NCBI GenBank assembly: GCA_934394435.1
Contig: CAKRRN010000006.1
Location: 22,233 to 86,232 of the forward strand
Source of the DNA: an uncultured Bacteroidaceae bacterium
GTDB taxonomy: Bacteria; Bacteroidota; Bacteroidia; Bacteroidales; Bacteroidaceae
Reading direction: 5' to 3'
Length of the DNA stretch: 64,000 nt
Notes under the pieces: generated by a model
Told to the model about the DNA's origin: nothing
Seen by the model: the letters and a program-made list of their open reading frames with translations, nothing else
The model's database searches: none
Translations under genes and position numbers: made by a program
Shown here: positions 8,298 through 17,519 of the stretch, piece after piece
Layout of the letters: each line of letters begins with the position of its first letter
Numbering within the stretch: position 1 is the first letter of the stretch

Positions 8298-9599
8298 TTA
8301 CCGGTTTTCTTTTTCTTGAAGTTTGAGTAAATCGGCAACGATGAAGGTGCTTCCTCCAACAAAAATCATATCTTCAATCTCTGCTGCGGATCGTGCCGCA
8401 TGATATGCAAGTTCGACAGTGGGGTAGCATTGCCCATGAAGTCCATGCAAGGATGCTTTTTCCATGAATTCCTCGCAGGGCATAGCTCGTTTTACAGAAG
8501 CTTGTGTAAAATAGTATATGGCATTTTTGGGTAGCATGGAAAGTACTGTGTCTACATCCTTATCGCTTACCATACCTATTATTATATGCAGATTTTTATG
8601 TGGAGTGTTGGTCAACTGACGGGTGATGTATTGTATTCCGCCTACGTTGTGACCGGTGTCGCATATGGTGAGAGGGCGTTCTTGAATCTTTTGCCAGCGT
8701 CCTCTTAATCCTGTGAGTTTACATACATGAGCAAACCCTTCGCTTACGGAAGTCGTGCTAATCGTAATCCCTAGCTGGCTGAGTTTTTTTATGGCTTCCA
8801 ATATGGTGGCTGTGTTTTTCTCTTGACAGAAGCCTCCCAGTTCACCATGTATGGTTCCAAAGGTGACCGTATGGTAGGTGTAGTCTTGATTGGGAGTTCG
8901 TGTGAAGTCCGTAATCTCACCTTGTCGGTCGGCAAAGGTAAGTGTAGTGCCTACTTCCGCTGCCTTCTGTCTGAATACATCAGTCACACTCTCGTTGTCT
9001 GATTCGCCCACGATAGCAGGTATGTTGTGTTTTATGATACCTGCTTTTTCGCTGGCAATTTTGGGTAGTGTGTTGCCCAGAAATTGCGTATGATCAAAGC
9101 TTATGTTTGTAATGATACTAAGTAGTGGATGTATGATATTGGTGCAGTCGAGTCTACCGCCCAAACCTACCTCAATTACAGCAATATCCACTTGTTCTTC
9201 GGCAAAGTACTTAAAGGCGAGTGCAGTTGTCAATTCGAAGAACGAAGGGTGGAGTGGCTCAAAAAAGCCGCGCTCTTGTTCTACGAAGTCCACCACACGC
9301 TTTTGGGGTATCATTTTTCCGTTTACGCGTATGCGTTCTCGAAAGTCGGTCAGATGAGGACTTGTGTATAGACCTACTTTATAGCCTTGACTTTGTAATA
9401 CCGCTGCCAGTGTATGGCTTACAGAACCTTTCCCGTTGGTGCCAGCCACGTGTATTGTGGCATATTGTCTGTGTGGATGTTGGAAGTGCTCATCGAGAGT
9501 TTCTGTGTTATTCAGTCCTTCCTTATATGCGCCCGCCCCGATATTTTGGAATAACGGGGCGGATTCATATAGATATGTGGTTGCTTGTTCGTACGTCAT
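8298..9599 (-). CDS. folC: Folylpolyglutamate synthase / dihydrofolate synthase
   Basis: The 433-residue Mur-ligase-type enzyme adds glutamate to dihydropteroate and to folates. The N-terminal P-loop is seen in HVAGTNGKGSVSH near residue 50, followed by YTSPHLTDFRERIRVNG. VIEVGLGGRLDCTN near 140 and SFDHTQFLGNTLPKIASEKAGI near 168 are typical of FolC. Length fits the bifunctional family. It lies 72 nt after dnaJ on the same strand and may be co-transcribed with the chaperone genes. Confidence 0.93.
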   Translation of the reverse strand: MTYEQATTYLYESAPLFQNIGAGAYKEGLNNTETLDEHFQHPHRQYATIHVAGTNGKGSVSHTLAAVLQSQGYKVGLYTSPHLTDFRERIRVNGKMIPQKRVVDFVEQERGFFEPLHPSFFELTTALAFKYFAEEQVDIAVIEVGLGGRLDCTNIIHPLLSIITNISFDHTQFLGNTLPKIASEKAGIIKHNIPAIVGESDNESVTDVFRQKAAEVGTTLTFADRQGEITDFTRTPNQDYTYHTVTFGTIHGELGGFCQEKNTATILEAIKKLSQLGITISTTSVSEGFAHVCKLTGLRGRWQKIQERPLTICDTGHNVGGIQYITRQLTNTPHKNLHIIIGMVSDKDVDTVLSMLPKNAIYYFTQASVKRAMPCEEFMEKASLHGLHGQCYPTVELAYHAARSAAEIEDMIFVGGSTFIVADLLKLQEKENR

Positions 9600-9670
9600 G
9601 TTATGTTTAAACTGCTTTCTGGTCTTACACTTTTTTTAGTTAACTTGCCAAGACCTAATAACTTACAATT

Positions 9671-10867
9671 TTATTCAAATTGTCTTTTAAACTTGCTGAA
9701 GAAGCTTTCTTTCGTGTCAGAACTAGGTTTTACATTCTCACGGTCTCTGAGTTTCTCGAAGATTTCTTTTTCTTCCTTTGACAGATTCTGTGGAATGTAT
9801 ACGTTAATAGTCACGATAATATCTCCAACGCCATAGCCGTATCCTTGCAGTGCAGGCAACCCCTTTCCACGTATGCGCATAACTTTTCCGGGTTGTGTGC
9901 CAGGCTCAATTTTGATTTTGACTTTCCCATCCAGTGTTGGAATTTCTACGGAACCGCCTAATACCGCTGTTGGAATGTCCAGCTGCAATTGGTAGTGTAG
10001 GTCTTTACCTTCGCGTATGAAGGTCTTGCTTTCTTCCACACTAATGATTACTTGAATGTCACCAGGTGTTCCGTTTTGCTTGCCTGCATGTCCCTTTCCC
10101 GGAACGTTTAGCACCATTCCGTCTTCGATTCCTGCAGGTATCTTCACTTCAATGACTTCTTCGCCACTTACAACACCTTCTCCACCACAACGTGGGCATT
10201 TGTTCTTGATGATAGATCCTGTGCCTCCACATCCAGGACAGGTAGTTTGAGTTTGCATCGTTCCCAGCATAGTGCGCATGGTACGATAAACGGCACCAGA
10301 ACCTTTACATTGGCTACATGTCTCCGTTTTCCCATCTTTGCTTCCTGTACCTTGACAATCGGGGCATACTACGTCTTTCTTTACTTTGAACTTTTTGGTC
10401 ACCCCAGTGCGTACTTCATCCAGAGTAAGTCTGACCTTCATTCTTAAGTCAGCTCCTCTAAAGTTTGGTCGAGCGCTTCTGCCTCCTCCGTGTCCTCCGA
10501 AAAAGCTTTCGAATCCACCTCCTGCTCCTCCGAAATGACCTCTACCACCGAATATGTCACCGAACATGTTGAATATGTCATCCATGTTCATGCTTTCGCT
10601 GCTGAATCCTCCGAAGCCATTTCCTTGTGGTCCGTTGAATCCGAACTGATCATACTGTTGGCGCTTTTGTGGGTCACGCAACACATCGTATGCTTCTGCT
10701 GCCTCTTTAAACTTTTCTTCCGCAGCCTTCTTCTCCTCCTCTGATTTGCCAGCCTGACGGTCAGGGTGGTATTTGATGGCCATTTTCTTGTAAGCGCTTT
10801 TTATCTCTGCGTCACTTGCAGTTTTATTTACGCCCAATACTTCATAGTAGTCTCTTTTGTTTGCCAT
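9671..10867 (-). CDS. dnaJ: Chaperone protein DnaJ
   Basis: The 398-residue Hsp40 cochaperone stimulates DnaK ATPase and delivers substrates. Domains in order: J domain (residues 1-75) with KYHPDRQ; Gly/Phe-rich linker with repeated FGG; zinc-binding domain near 155-230 with four CxxCxGxG-type motifs (CPDCQGTG, CSQCKGSG, CPGCGGTG, CPRCGGEG); then the C-terminal peptide-binding domains. All zinc ligands are present. It directly follows grpE with a 33-nt gap; dnaK is not in the window. Confidence 0.97.
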   Translation of the reverse strand: MANKRDYYEVLGVNKTASDAEIKSAYKKMAIKYHPDRQAGKSEEEKKAAEEKFKEAAEAYDVLRDPQKRQQYDQFGFNGPQGNGFGGFSSESMNMDDIFNMFGDIFGGRGHFGGAGGGFESFFGGHGGGRSARPNFRGADLRMKVRLTLDEVRTGVTKKFKVKKDVVCPDCQGTGSKDGKTETCSQCKGSGAVYRTMRTMLGTMQTQTTCPGCGGTGSIIKNKCPRCGGEGVVSGEEVIEVKIPAGIEDGMVLNVPGKGHAGKQNGTPGDIQVIISVEESKTFIREGKDLHYQLQLDIPTAVLGGSVEIPTLDGKVKIKIEPGTQPGKVMRIRGKGLPALQGYGYGVGDIIVTINVYIPQNLSKEEKEIFEKLRDRENVKPSSDTKESFFSKFKRQFE

Positions 10868-10900
10868 TGTCTTGCTCCTTTCTGGTTAGCGTGTGGCTTG

Positions 10901-11530
10901 TTAGAGTCCCACCACCACTTGTGCGTGGCGAATCACCTTGTCGTTTAGTTTATATCCAGTGAGTGTGCAGTCCATTACCTTACCTTTTAGTTCGTCACTT
11001 GGTGCGGGTAACTGTGCAATGGCCTCATGAAGGTCAACATCGAATGTGGCATCTTTCGTGTCGATGGGTTTTACTCCTTGTTTACTTAGGATGTCGATGA
11101 ATTTCTTGTGTATCAACTTCACACCTTCCACCACAGCTTTCACATCGTCTGCCTTTTCCATATTGGTCAATGCACGTTCCATGTCGTCCAATACAGGCAG
11201 AATGGATACCACAGTTTTCTCTCCTCCGTTGAGAATCAACTCTGTCTTTTCCTTGATGGTTCGCTTGCGGTAATTATCAAACTCTGCTATTTTTCGTAGC
11301 AGTTGGTCTTTTAGATTTGCTATCTCTTCTTCTGCATCATGCAACTTTTCTTCGACTGTCTTTTCCTTGTTTTCTGTCTTTTCAGCCTCCTCGTTTTCGT
11401 CAGTCTTGCTCTCGGTGTTAGCCTGCTGCTCCTTCTCTGTCATTTTGTCGGTTTTATCTGTAGCTTTTTCTTCAGGCTGCTGAGTGCTATTGCATTGCTG
11501 CTTCAAGTCTTCTTCCTTTTTCTCTTTCAT
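10901..11530 (-). CDS. grpE: Nucleotide exchange factor GrpE
   Basis: The 209-residue protein releases ADP from DnaK. Residues 1-65 are very rich in Lys, Glu, Asp, Gln and Thr and likely disordered. A long helical region follows (EEEIANLKDQLLRKIAEFDN, near 68-90), then the C-terminal beta domain with VDLHEAIAQLPA and GYKLNDKVIRHAQVVVG, the GrpE signature. It is the first gene of grpE-dnaJ(-folC). No clear promoter box was found in the 84 nt upstream. Confidence 0.96.
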   Translation of the reverse strand: MKEKKEEDLKQQCNSTQQPEEKATDKTDKMTEKEQQANTESKTDENEEAEKTENKEKTVEEKLHDAEEEIANLKDQLLRKIAEFDNYRKRTIKEKTELILNGGEKTVVSILPVLDDMERALTNMEKADDVKAVVEGVKLIHKKFIDILSKQGVKPIDTKDATFDVDLHEAIAQLPAPSDELKGKVMDCTLTGYKLNDKVIRHAQVVVGL

Positions 11531-11614
11531 ATTTATATATATACTGTGTGTACCTTAGGGTACAATGGTTTCACTGGCTTTTGTATTACAATATCTATGC
11601 CAAGTGCCATTTTG

Positions 11615-13237
11615 TCAGTCTGCTATGGTGTACATCTTCTCTTTAAGTTCCTTGATATGCTCATCGCTGATGTAGTCATCGTAGTCCATCATCTTGTCTA
11701 TGATACCGTTCGGTGTCAGTTCGATAATACGATTGGCCACAGTCTGGATAAATTCATGGTCATGGCTTGAGAAGAGAATATTGCCTTTGTAGAGCTTCAA
11801 ATTATTGTTGAATGCTTGGATACTTTCCAAGTCTAGGTGGTTAGTGGGTGTATCCAAAATGAGGCAGTTCGCATTTTTCAGTTGCATGCGTGCTATCATA
11901 CAGCGCATCTTCTCACCTCCAGAGAGTACGTTTACCTTTTTGAGTACCTCCTCTCCACTAAAGAGCATTCTGCCAAGGAATGATTTAAAATATACTTCGT
12001 TGCCTTCTCCAAACTGGCTCAACCAATCAACCAGATTCAAATCGCTCTGAAAGAATTCTGTGTTGTCAACAGGCAGATAGGCTGTTGTGATGGTGATTCC
12101 CCAGTTGTAGGTGCCTGTGACAGCTTGTTGGTTACCATTGATAATTTCAAAGAGGGCGGTCATTGCACGTGGATCATGGCTTAGGAATACCACCTTGTCA
12201 CCCTTCTCAATGGTGAAGTTTACCTTGTCGAAGAGTAAGGTGCCATCTTCTGCCACTGCCTTTAGGTTTTCCACTTCCAGTATCTGGTTGCCTGGTTCGC
12301 GCTCCATCTGGAAAATGATGCCAGGATATTTGCGGGTGGAGGGACGTATCTCCTCAACGTTCAATTTCTCCAGCATCTTCTTTCTACTTGTGGTCTGTTT
12401 GCTCTTTGCTACGTTGGCAGAGAAACGACGGATAAATTCCTCCAGTTCCTTACGTTTCTCCTCTGCCTTAGCTTTCTGGTTCTGTGCCTGACGCAGAGCC
12501 AACTGGCTGCTCTGATACCAGAAGCTGTAGTTTCCAGCAAACATGGTCACACGCCCAAAGTCAATATCAATGGTGTGTGTGCAGACGCTGTCCAAGAAGT
12601 GGCGGTCGTGACTTACCACCAGTACCGTGTGTTCAAATTCGCTCAGATATTGTTCCAGCCATTGTACGGTATCCAAGTCCAAGTCGTTGGTGGGCTCATC
12701 AAGAAGCAGATTGTCTGGATTACCGAAGAGGGCCTTTGCCAGCATCACACGCACTTTCTCCTTACCTGAGAGTTGTCCCATAAGCAGGTTGTGTTTTTGC
12801 TCACGTATGCCCAGTCCGCTCAACAATGTGGCTGCGTCACTTTCTGCCGTATAGCCTCCCATTTCTGCAAACTTATCTTCCAGTTCTGCCACTCGAATGC
12901 CATCTTCGTCAGAGAAATCTGGCTTGCTGTAGAGTGCCTCACGCTCCTGCATCACCTGCCACATGGTGGTATGCCCCATGAGCACTGTGTTCAACACTGT
13001 TTCCTGATCATATTGGAAATGGTCCTGGCTAAGAACGCTCAGTCGCTCCCCTGGGCCCAACTCTACAGTACCTTTACTTGGTTCCAGTTCGCCGCTGATA
13101 GCTTTCAGAAGAGTGGATTTTCCTGCACCGTTAGCACCTATCACTCCGTAGATGTTACCGTTAGTGAACTTCATGTTTACGTCCTTGTACAGGACACGTT
13201 TGCCGAACTGTACGGCAATGTTGCTTAATGTTATCAT
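11615..13237 (-). CDS. ABC-F family ATPase (YbiT/EttA-like)
   Basis: The 540-residue protein has two ABC ATPase domains in one chain and no membrane segment, as in ABC-F translation factors. The first domain shows the P-loop GANGAGKSTLLKAI near residue 35, signature LSGKEKVRVMLAKALF and Walker B NLLLDEPTNDLD. The second shows LSGGEKMRCMIARMQL and CLILDTPTNHLD, where Glu after the Walker B Asp is replaced by Thr. A charged linker lies between (QNQKAKAEEKRKELEEF). The first-domain signature LSGKEK is usual for the YbiT-like group. A role at the ribosome is inferred from the family. Confidence 0.9.
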   Translation of the reverse strand: MITLSNIAVQFGKRVLYKDVNMKFTNGNIYGVIGANGAGKSTLLKAISGELEPSKGTVELGPGERLSVLSQDHFQYDQETVLNTVLMGHTTMWQVMQEREALYSKPDFSDEDGIRVAELEDKFAEMGGYTAESDAATLLSGLGIREQKHNLLMGQLSGKEKVRVMLAKALFGNPDNLLLDEPTNDLDLDTVQWLEQYLSEFEHTVLVVSHDRHFLDSVCTHTIDIDFGRVTMFAGNYSFWYQSSQLALRQAQNQKAKAEEKRKELEEFIRRFSANVAKSKQTTSRKKMLEKLNVEEIRPSTRKYPGIIFQMEREPGNQILEVENLKAVAEDGTLLFDKVNFTIEKGDKVVFLSHDPRAMTALFEIINGNQQAVTGTYNWGITITTAYLPVDNTEFFQSDLNLVDWLSQFGEGNEVYFKSFLGRMLFSGEEVLKKVNVLSGGEKMRCMIARMQLKNANCLILDTPTNHLDLESIQAFNNNLKLYKGNILFSSHDHEFIQTVANRIIELTPNGIIDKMMDYDDYISDEHIKELKEKMYTIAD

Positions 13238-13294
13238 ATTTTGCGGTTATGCTTTTTGGCTTGTTCGTAAAAAAAACTATTTTGCAGCTTCTTC

Positions 13295-14206
13295 TTATCT
13301 GATACGAAGAATCTCTCCAGGTGTCAGAGTGTGGTCAGGCTGCATTTTATTTAACTTGTACAGATTCTTGAGCCTGATGCCATAGAGCTGGCTGATGTCA
13401 TGCATACTTTGGTTGGGTTCCACAATATGGATGGGGTTGTGCTTGAATTCTTTTGAGGCACATTTTCGCTTCTGTTGCAGATAGATAATGTCACCGGCTG
13501 TTGCAGCATAGTCCTTAGGTAAATCGTTATACCGATAAAGATCCTTCAGCCTCACTCCTGTCTTCTCACTGATTGTAGCCATGTTGTCGCCAGCCTCCAC
13601 TACGATGAAGTAGTTCTTATTGTTACGGTACACAATGTGATTGATGTAAAATGGATCTTGATCCACCGTACCCTTCTTTTGGCTTAGCAATATGTATTTT
13701 CCTGAGTCAAACTGACTTAGGTTGTACATTTCTATGATTCTTATCAGAGATTCTGCATATGTGGGGCTGGTCGCATATCCTGCAGCTTTCAGTCCCCGTG
13801 CCCATCCTTTGTAATCAGTAATCGAGAGCTGGAAGAGCCCCTGGTAACGTCTGCCCTGCAGAAAACGTGAATGGTCTACGAAACTCTCATGAGCATTTCT
13901 GTATTTTCTGAATTTCTCGTTGGGGGCATCATCGTTGCGCAAAACATACGGACCTGTCCACGAACCACCGCATTTAATACCAAAATGGTTGTTTGCTTCT
14001 GTTGCTAAAGTGCTACGTCCAGCAGAACTCTCCAACAATCCCTGTGCAAGAGTGATGCTGGCTGGTATTCTGTACTGATGCATTTGTTCAATAGCCCAAT
14101 CCTTATAGGTGTCAATGTATGTCCAGTATGCTTGGTTTGTTCTTTGCGCGAACAATGTCAGGCCACTGCATACAAATAAGAGCAGAGCCACTATGTTTTT
14201 TTTCAT
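13295..14206 (-). CDS. Secreted glucosaminidase-domain protein with LysM repeats
   Basis: The start is placed at the second ATG (MKKNIVALLLF), which gives a clean signal peptide ending near LFAQ; an ATG nine nt earlier is possible. Residues 25-165 form a mannosyl-glycoprotein endo-beta-N-acetylglucosaminidase-type domain with the catalytic Glu in GLLESSAGRSTLA and ANNHFGIKCG. Two LysM repeats follow near 200-245 (VVEAGDNMATISEKTGVRLK) and 260-300 (VEPNQSMHDISQLYGIRLK). It should cleave peptidoglycan in the periplasm, likely during growth or division. It is transcribed divergently from cdd. Confidence 0.9.
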   Translation of the reverse strand: MKKNIVALLLFVCSGLTLFAQRTNQAYWTYIDTYKDWAIEQMHQYRIPASITLAQGLLESSAGRSTLATEANNHFGIKCGGSWTGPYVLRNDDAPNEKFRKYRNAHESFVDHSRFLQGRRYQGLFQLSITDYKGWARGLKAAGYATSPTYAESLIRIIEMYNLSQFDSGKYILLSQKKGTVDQDPFYINHIVYRNNKNYFIVVEAGDNMATISEKTGVRLKDLYRYNDLPKDYAATAGDIIYLQQKRKCASKEFKHNPIHIVEPNQSMHDISQLYGIRLKNLYKLNKMQPDHTLTPGEILRIR

Positions 14207-14234
14207 ATTTAGCATGGTTTTCCCTTTGAACGCA

Positions 14235-14242
14235 CAAAATTA
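14235..14242 (-). promoter_or_regulatory. Putative -7 box for the glucosaminidase gene
   Basis: The minus strand reads TAATTTTG, 28 nt before the chosen start. It faces away from the cdd -7 box 32 nt further on. Confidence 0.45.
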
Positions 14243-14274
14243 TCCAAAAATAGCCGAATTAAGAAAAAAAAACT

Positions 14275-14282
14275 TAAATTTG
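14275..14282 (+). promoter_or_regulatory. Putative -7 box for cdd
   Basis: The plus strand reads TAAATTTG, matching TAnnTTTG, 21 nt before the cdd ATG at 14304. Confidence 0.5.
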
Positions 14283-14303
14283 TGTCAAACAAACCATTAG
14301 TCT

Positions 14304-14786
14304 ATGAAGGAAATAGAAATAAAGAGTGTGTTTCGCATCTATGGAATGGACGAGCTTCAACGTGAGGATCGCCAGCTGGTGGAGGCGGCAATGGAGGCCA
14401 CCAAGGGCAGTTATGCTCCTTATTCCAAGTTTCGTGTAGGGGCGGCTGCAAGACTTTCCAATGGCATCATTTTCACAGGTGCCAATCAGGAGAATGCTGC
14501 CTATCCCTCAGGGTTATGTGCCGAACGCACCGCACTTTTTGCAGCAAACGCCCAATATCCGAATCAACCCGTACTTGCCTTGGCTATCGCTGCACGCAAG
14601 GGCAATCGCTTCCTGCAGACTCCCATCTCACCCTGTGGTGCTTGCCGTCAGGTGATTTCTGGCGTGGAAGACCGTTTTGGGCATCCTGTGCGCATCTTGC
14701 TCTATGGCACCGAGGGTGTGTATGAGTGCAGTGGAGTAGATGCCTTGCTTCCCCTGCGCTTTGTGGATGCCGATATGCATTTGTAG
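14304..14786 (+). CDS. cdd: Cytidine deaminase
   Basis: The 160-residue zinc enzyme deaminates cytidine and deoxycytidine to uridine and deoxyuridine. The active-site motifs are clear: GANQENAAYPSGLCAERTAL (zinc Cys and catalytic Glu in CAE, near residues 73-75) and SPCGACRQVI (two more zinc Cys near 112-115). Three Cys ligands point to the small homotetrameric type. The N-terminus has about 25 residues before the usual family start, so a later start is possible. It is a single-gene unit; a hairpin follows at 14801-14838. Confidence 0.94.
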   Translation: MKEIEIKSVFRIYGMDELQREDRQLVEAAMEATKGSYAPYSKFRVGAAARLSNGIIFTGANQENAAYPSGLCAERTALFAANAQYPNQPVLALAIAARKGNRFLQTPISPCGACRQVISGVEDRFGHPVRILLYGTEGVYECSGVDALLPLRFVDADMHL

Positions 14787-14800
14787 GATACGTGGAAAAA

Positions 14801-14838
14801 TATACTGTGGTGTACAGGTTGATTCACCACAGTGTATA
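14801..14838 (+). terminator. Hairpin after cdd
   Basis: ACTGTGGTG (14804-14812) pairs with CACCACAGT (14825-14833) in a 9-bp perfect stem that can extend over a bulge. No U-tract follows, so termination is only likely. Confidence 0.45.
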
Positions 14839-15033
14839 ACCAGATGCTGCGTATTGCTCTTATTTTATCAGCTCAGTATATAGGCTTTCAGAAAAAAGAC
14901 CTATCCCAAAGTTTTTTGCCCTTTTTATTTGTGTATAACACGAACGCATCCCGAACGGCATTCCGAAGCCTACATAAAATGGTAGTTTTTTTTAAAAACT
15001 TTATGTTACATTTTGAAAAAGAAAAATAAATGC
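14839..15033. other. Intergenic spacer before the LRR cluster
   Basis: No gene is seen. At 14942-14956 lies GAACGCATCCCGAAC, the exact reverse complement of 88-102. The rest is A/T-rich and leads to the promoter at 15034. Confidence 0.5.
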
Positions 15034-15041
15034 TATATTTG
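15012..15041 (+). promoter_or_regulatory. Promoter of LRR unit 1
   Basis: TTTG (15012-15015), an 18-nt spacer and TATATTTG (15034-15041) match the Bacteroidota promoter. The downstream leader resembles the leader of unit 2 at 16815 onward, showing that the duplicated unit included its promoter. Confidence 0.6.
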
Positions 15042-15090
15042 CGAGCGATAATCTCTTATTGCTTATAACCTTTTAAAACAATTTATAAAA

Positions 15091-15211
15091 ATGGAAAACA
15101 AAAACAAGACTGTGCTTCTTTTTGTCACCTTATTGAGTGTACTGGTTTATGCCCTTGGCAGCTATAAGTAAACTCGATGGAATTATGTATTATAATGGTA
15201 AGGAAAAATGA
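15091..15211 (+). pseudogene. Internally deleted remnant of the cysteine-peptidase-like lipoprotein (unit 1)
   Basis: The ATG at 15091 opens 26 codons similar to the signal peptides of the intact copy at 19047 and the broken copy at 16866 (start MENKNKTVLLF, end LVYALGSYK), then TAA at 15169-15171. Right after it, in another frame, LDGIMYYNGKEK (15173-15208) and TGA match the C-terminal ends LEGVMYYEGK and IEGVLYYDK of the other copies. Head and tail remain while about 170 codons are gone. The lipobox Cys is also lost (LGSY instead of LGSC). The tail's TGA overlaps the ATG of the following LRR gene, as in the other units. Confidence 0.8.
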
Positions 15212-16710
15212 AAGTAGTTAGATGTCTTTTAGCCGTATGCTTACTCTTTCTGTCTGTTACAGTGCTGGGTGAGAAGGGTGATACCATTTGCTATGTCGTT
15301 GACCATTTGAAGTATAGGGTGCTTGAGTGGGACACATCTGTTGTTGTGTCTGATGTGGATTTTGGTGAGAGATTGCCTGTCTCTGCGGATGGGACTCTTG
15401 TCTTGCCTTCAGAAGTAACGATTGGGGGGCGCACCCTTCCTGTAAGCATGATTGAGGATGATGCTTTCTCTGGGCATCCAGAGCTGAGGCATCTGGTCAT
15501 AGGGGAAGGAATATGGGGTCTTGGTTATAATGCGTTTCAGCAGTGTATCAACTTGGAGAGCATACATATACCTTCAACACTCATCTCGCTTGATGATTAT
15601 AGTTTTTGGGGCTGTTCGCGCCTCAAAAAAATTACTGTGGCAGACGGAAATCCAAAGTATGATTCTAAAGATAACTGCAATGCCATAATTAGTACTCAAG
15701 ACGGTATTCTAAAAAAAGGTTGCCAAACAACGAGAATTCCTGAGAGAGTGACTCAGATAGGACGAGCTGCTTTCGCTGGCCAGCAAAGCATATATGACAT
15801 GAAGATTCCTAAGGGGATAGAGATAATATGGGCATGCGCTTTTGAGGGATGCGTAAACCTGTCAAGCGTATCCTTACCCAAATCCCTGAAGAGGATAGGC
15901 GATGCTGCTTTCCAAGGTTGCATCAGCTTGCATGAGCTGTTTATTCCAGAGAATGTATCGGAAATAGGGGAGAATATCGTGGGGTATAGCCAAAACCTAA
16001 AGAGCATAAAAGTATCTCCAGACAACAAGACTTATGATTCTAGAGACGGGTGTAATGCCATTGTGCAAAAGGACAATGATAGGATGATTGCCGCCTGTGG
16101 AGACTCTAAAATTCCAGAGGGGATAAGGAGCATCGCGCCTTGGGCCTTTGTGGGCATTCCCATTACGGAGATTTCTATCCCCAGTAGCGTGACGGATATC
16201 GGTGAACGTGCTTTTTGGGGATGTGCAGACTGTAGCCACATCAAGGTGGCATCAGGCAATGCTGTGTATGATTCCCAAGGAGACTGCAATGCCATTATCG
16301 AGACAGCCACAGGGAAACTTGTGGTCGGCTGTGTCCGAACGGTCATTACAGACAGAATAAGGGAAATAGGTAGCTATGCATTCGCAAGAATTCCTTTGGC
16401 AAAATACATAAAAATCCCCGAGGGGGTGGAGACAATCTCAGAGGAAGCCTTTTATTTGTGCTCAGGTATGGAGATGCTTATCCTGCCCAAATCTTTAAGG
16501 ACGATAAGGCGTGATGCATTCATGTGTTGTACAGGGCTGCAGACGGTCATTGCCAACAGTCCAGAGTTGTATATCGGTGATAATGCTTTCTCCTATAATC
16601 CTAATCTCTATGTGGTAGATTTGCCCAAAAAGGTAACCTTCGAGAGCAATATGGTGTTTTGGAAAAGTCCATTTCAAAAAATATATGACAAGATGTATGG
16701 AAAACCGTGA
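15208..16710 (+). CDS. BspA-like leucine-rich-repeat secreted protein (unit 1)
   Basis: The 500-residue protein has a signal peptide (residues 1-21, ending near VLGEKGD), a short N-terminal region and then LRR_5-type repeats across the rest. Repeats follow the pattern I-G-x-x-A-F-x-x-C-x-x-L, for example IGRAAFAGQQS and IGERAFWGCAD. Three to four times the repeats are interrupted by a loop with YDS(R/K)xxCNAI followed by a G-C-x-x-T segment, usual in Bacteroidales LRR_5 proteins. BspA relatives bind host or bacterial surface proteins; that role is inferred here. No lipobox and no obvious type IX sorting domain is seen. Confidence 0.85.
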   Translation: MKVVRCLLAVCLLFLSVTVLGEKGDTICYVVDHLKYRVLEWDTSVVVSDVDFGERLPVSADGTLVLPSEVTIGGRTLPVSMIEDDAFSGHPELRHLVIGEGIWGLGYNAFQQCINLESIHIPSTLISLDDYSFWGCSRLKKITVADGNPKYDSKDNCNAIISTQDGILKKGCQTTRIPERVTQIGRAAFAGQQSIYDMKIPKGIEIIWACAFEGCVNLSSVSLPKSLKRIGDAAFQGCISLHELFIPENVSEIGENIVGYSQNLKSIKVSPDNKTYDSRDGCNAIVQKDNDRMIAACGDSKIPEGIRSIAPWAFVGIPITEISIPSSVTDIGERAFWGCADCSHIKVASGNAVYDSQGDCNAIIETATGKLVVGCVRTVITDRIREIGSYAFARIPLAKYIKIPEGVETISEEAFYLCSGMEMLILPKSLRTIRRDAFMCCTGLQTVIANSPELYIGDNAFSYNPNLYVVDLPKKVTFESNMVFWKSPFQKIYDKMYGKP

Positions 16711-16814
16711 GTCTATCTGGTGGTTTCAATTGAAGAAATGAAAAAAGATTTGGTGGTAATGTGTATTTGTATTCACATCGAACTACAAAGTTTATGGAAA
16801 TGAAAAATAAATAT

Positions 16815-16822
16815 TATATTTG
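16815..16822 (+). promoter_or_regulatory. Putative -7 box of LRR units 2 and 3
   Basis: TATATTTG sits in a leader closely resembling that of unit 1, 44 nt before the ATG of the decayed lipoprotein. No comparable box precedes unit 3, so this promoter probably serves both units 2 and 3. Confidence 0.55.
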
Positions 16823-16865
16823 TAAGCAATAATCTTGTTGCCTTATTACCTCTCAAAAACAATTT

Positions 16866-17519
16866 ATGAAAACGGAAAACAAAAACAAGGTGTTGTTTCT
16901 ATTCCTCAGCCTACTGTGTGGGCTGGTTTATGCCCTTGGCAGTTGCACAGGGGATAATGATTTTACAGGTAGTGATGATCTTTCTCTCAGTATGCAGATC
17001 CCTATGACCCGAAGTACAAACCCAGAGTAGCCAGGTGGTGACTGGCAGACTAGTGATGAAGTAAGAAGGCGTACTCCTGTCTATGAGAATGAGTGTGGGC
17101 TGTATGCCTAGACAGAGGTGGCGAAACGCGACAGATATGCAATTACAGAGAATCGGCACGGCAGAGAAATATTATAACAGAATGAAGGCATATGCAAAGA
17201 GCAATTATGCCTACGAAGGTGGTGCGATACCGGCAAGTACAATGCTTACGTTAGGTCGGCGCAATGGAATCCTTACCGACATGTTTTTTTTGATGGAACA
17301 ACTAATTCTGGGGATTATTTTAAGCAAAAGCAGAACGCAGACAATGCAAGAATAGCATGCTTTCAGAAAGAAGGGAAAGACCATTATGCAAAAATCGACA
17401 GGGTGGATGTGAAAAAGGGGGAAATTATTTATACCGACAGCGATACAGAACGCACTGGAAAGAAAGGCAAGGTCAGCATAAACCAGTTGGAGGGGGTAAT
17501 GTACTATGAAGGTAAGTAG
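16866..17519 (+). pseudogene. Decayed cysteine-peptidase-like lipoprotein gene (unit 2)
   Basis: Compared with the intact copy at 19047, this copy has two in-frame TAG codons (17028-17030 and 17109-17111), a shift to another frame after about 17115 and a shift back before about 17340. Homology resumes across all parts: signal peptide with LGSC, NECGLYA around the candidate nucleophile, EKYYNRMKAYAKSNY, ASTMLTLGRRNGILTDM, then DHYAKIDRVDVKKGE and LEGVMYYEGK. The stop TAG (17517-17519) lies inside the next LRR gene. It cannot make a full product unless every lesion is a sequencing error, which four separate lesions make unlikely. Confidence 0.88.
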
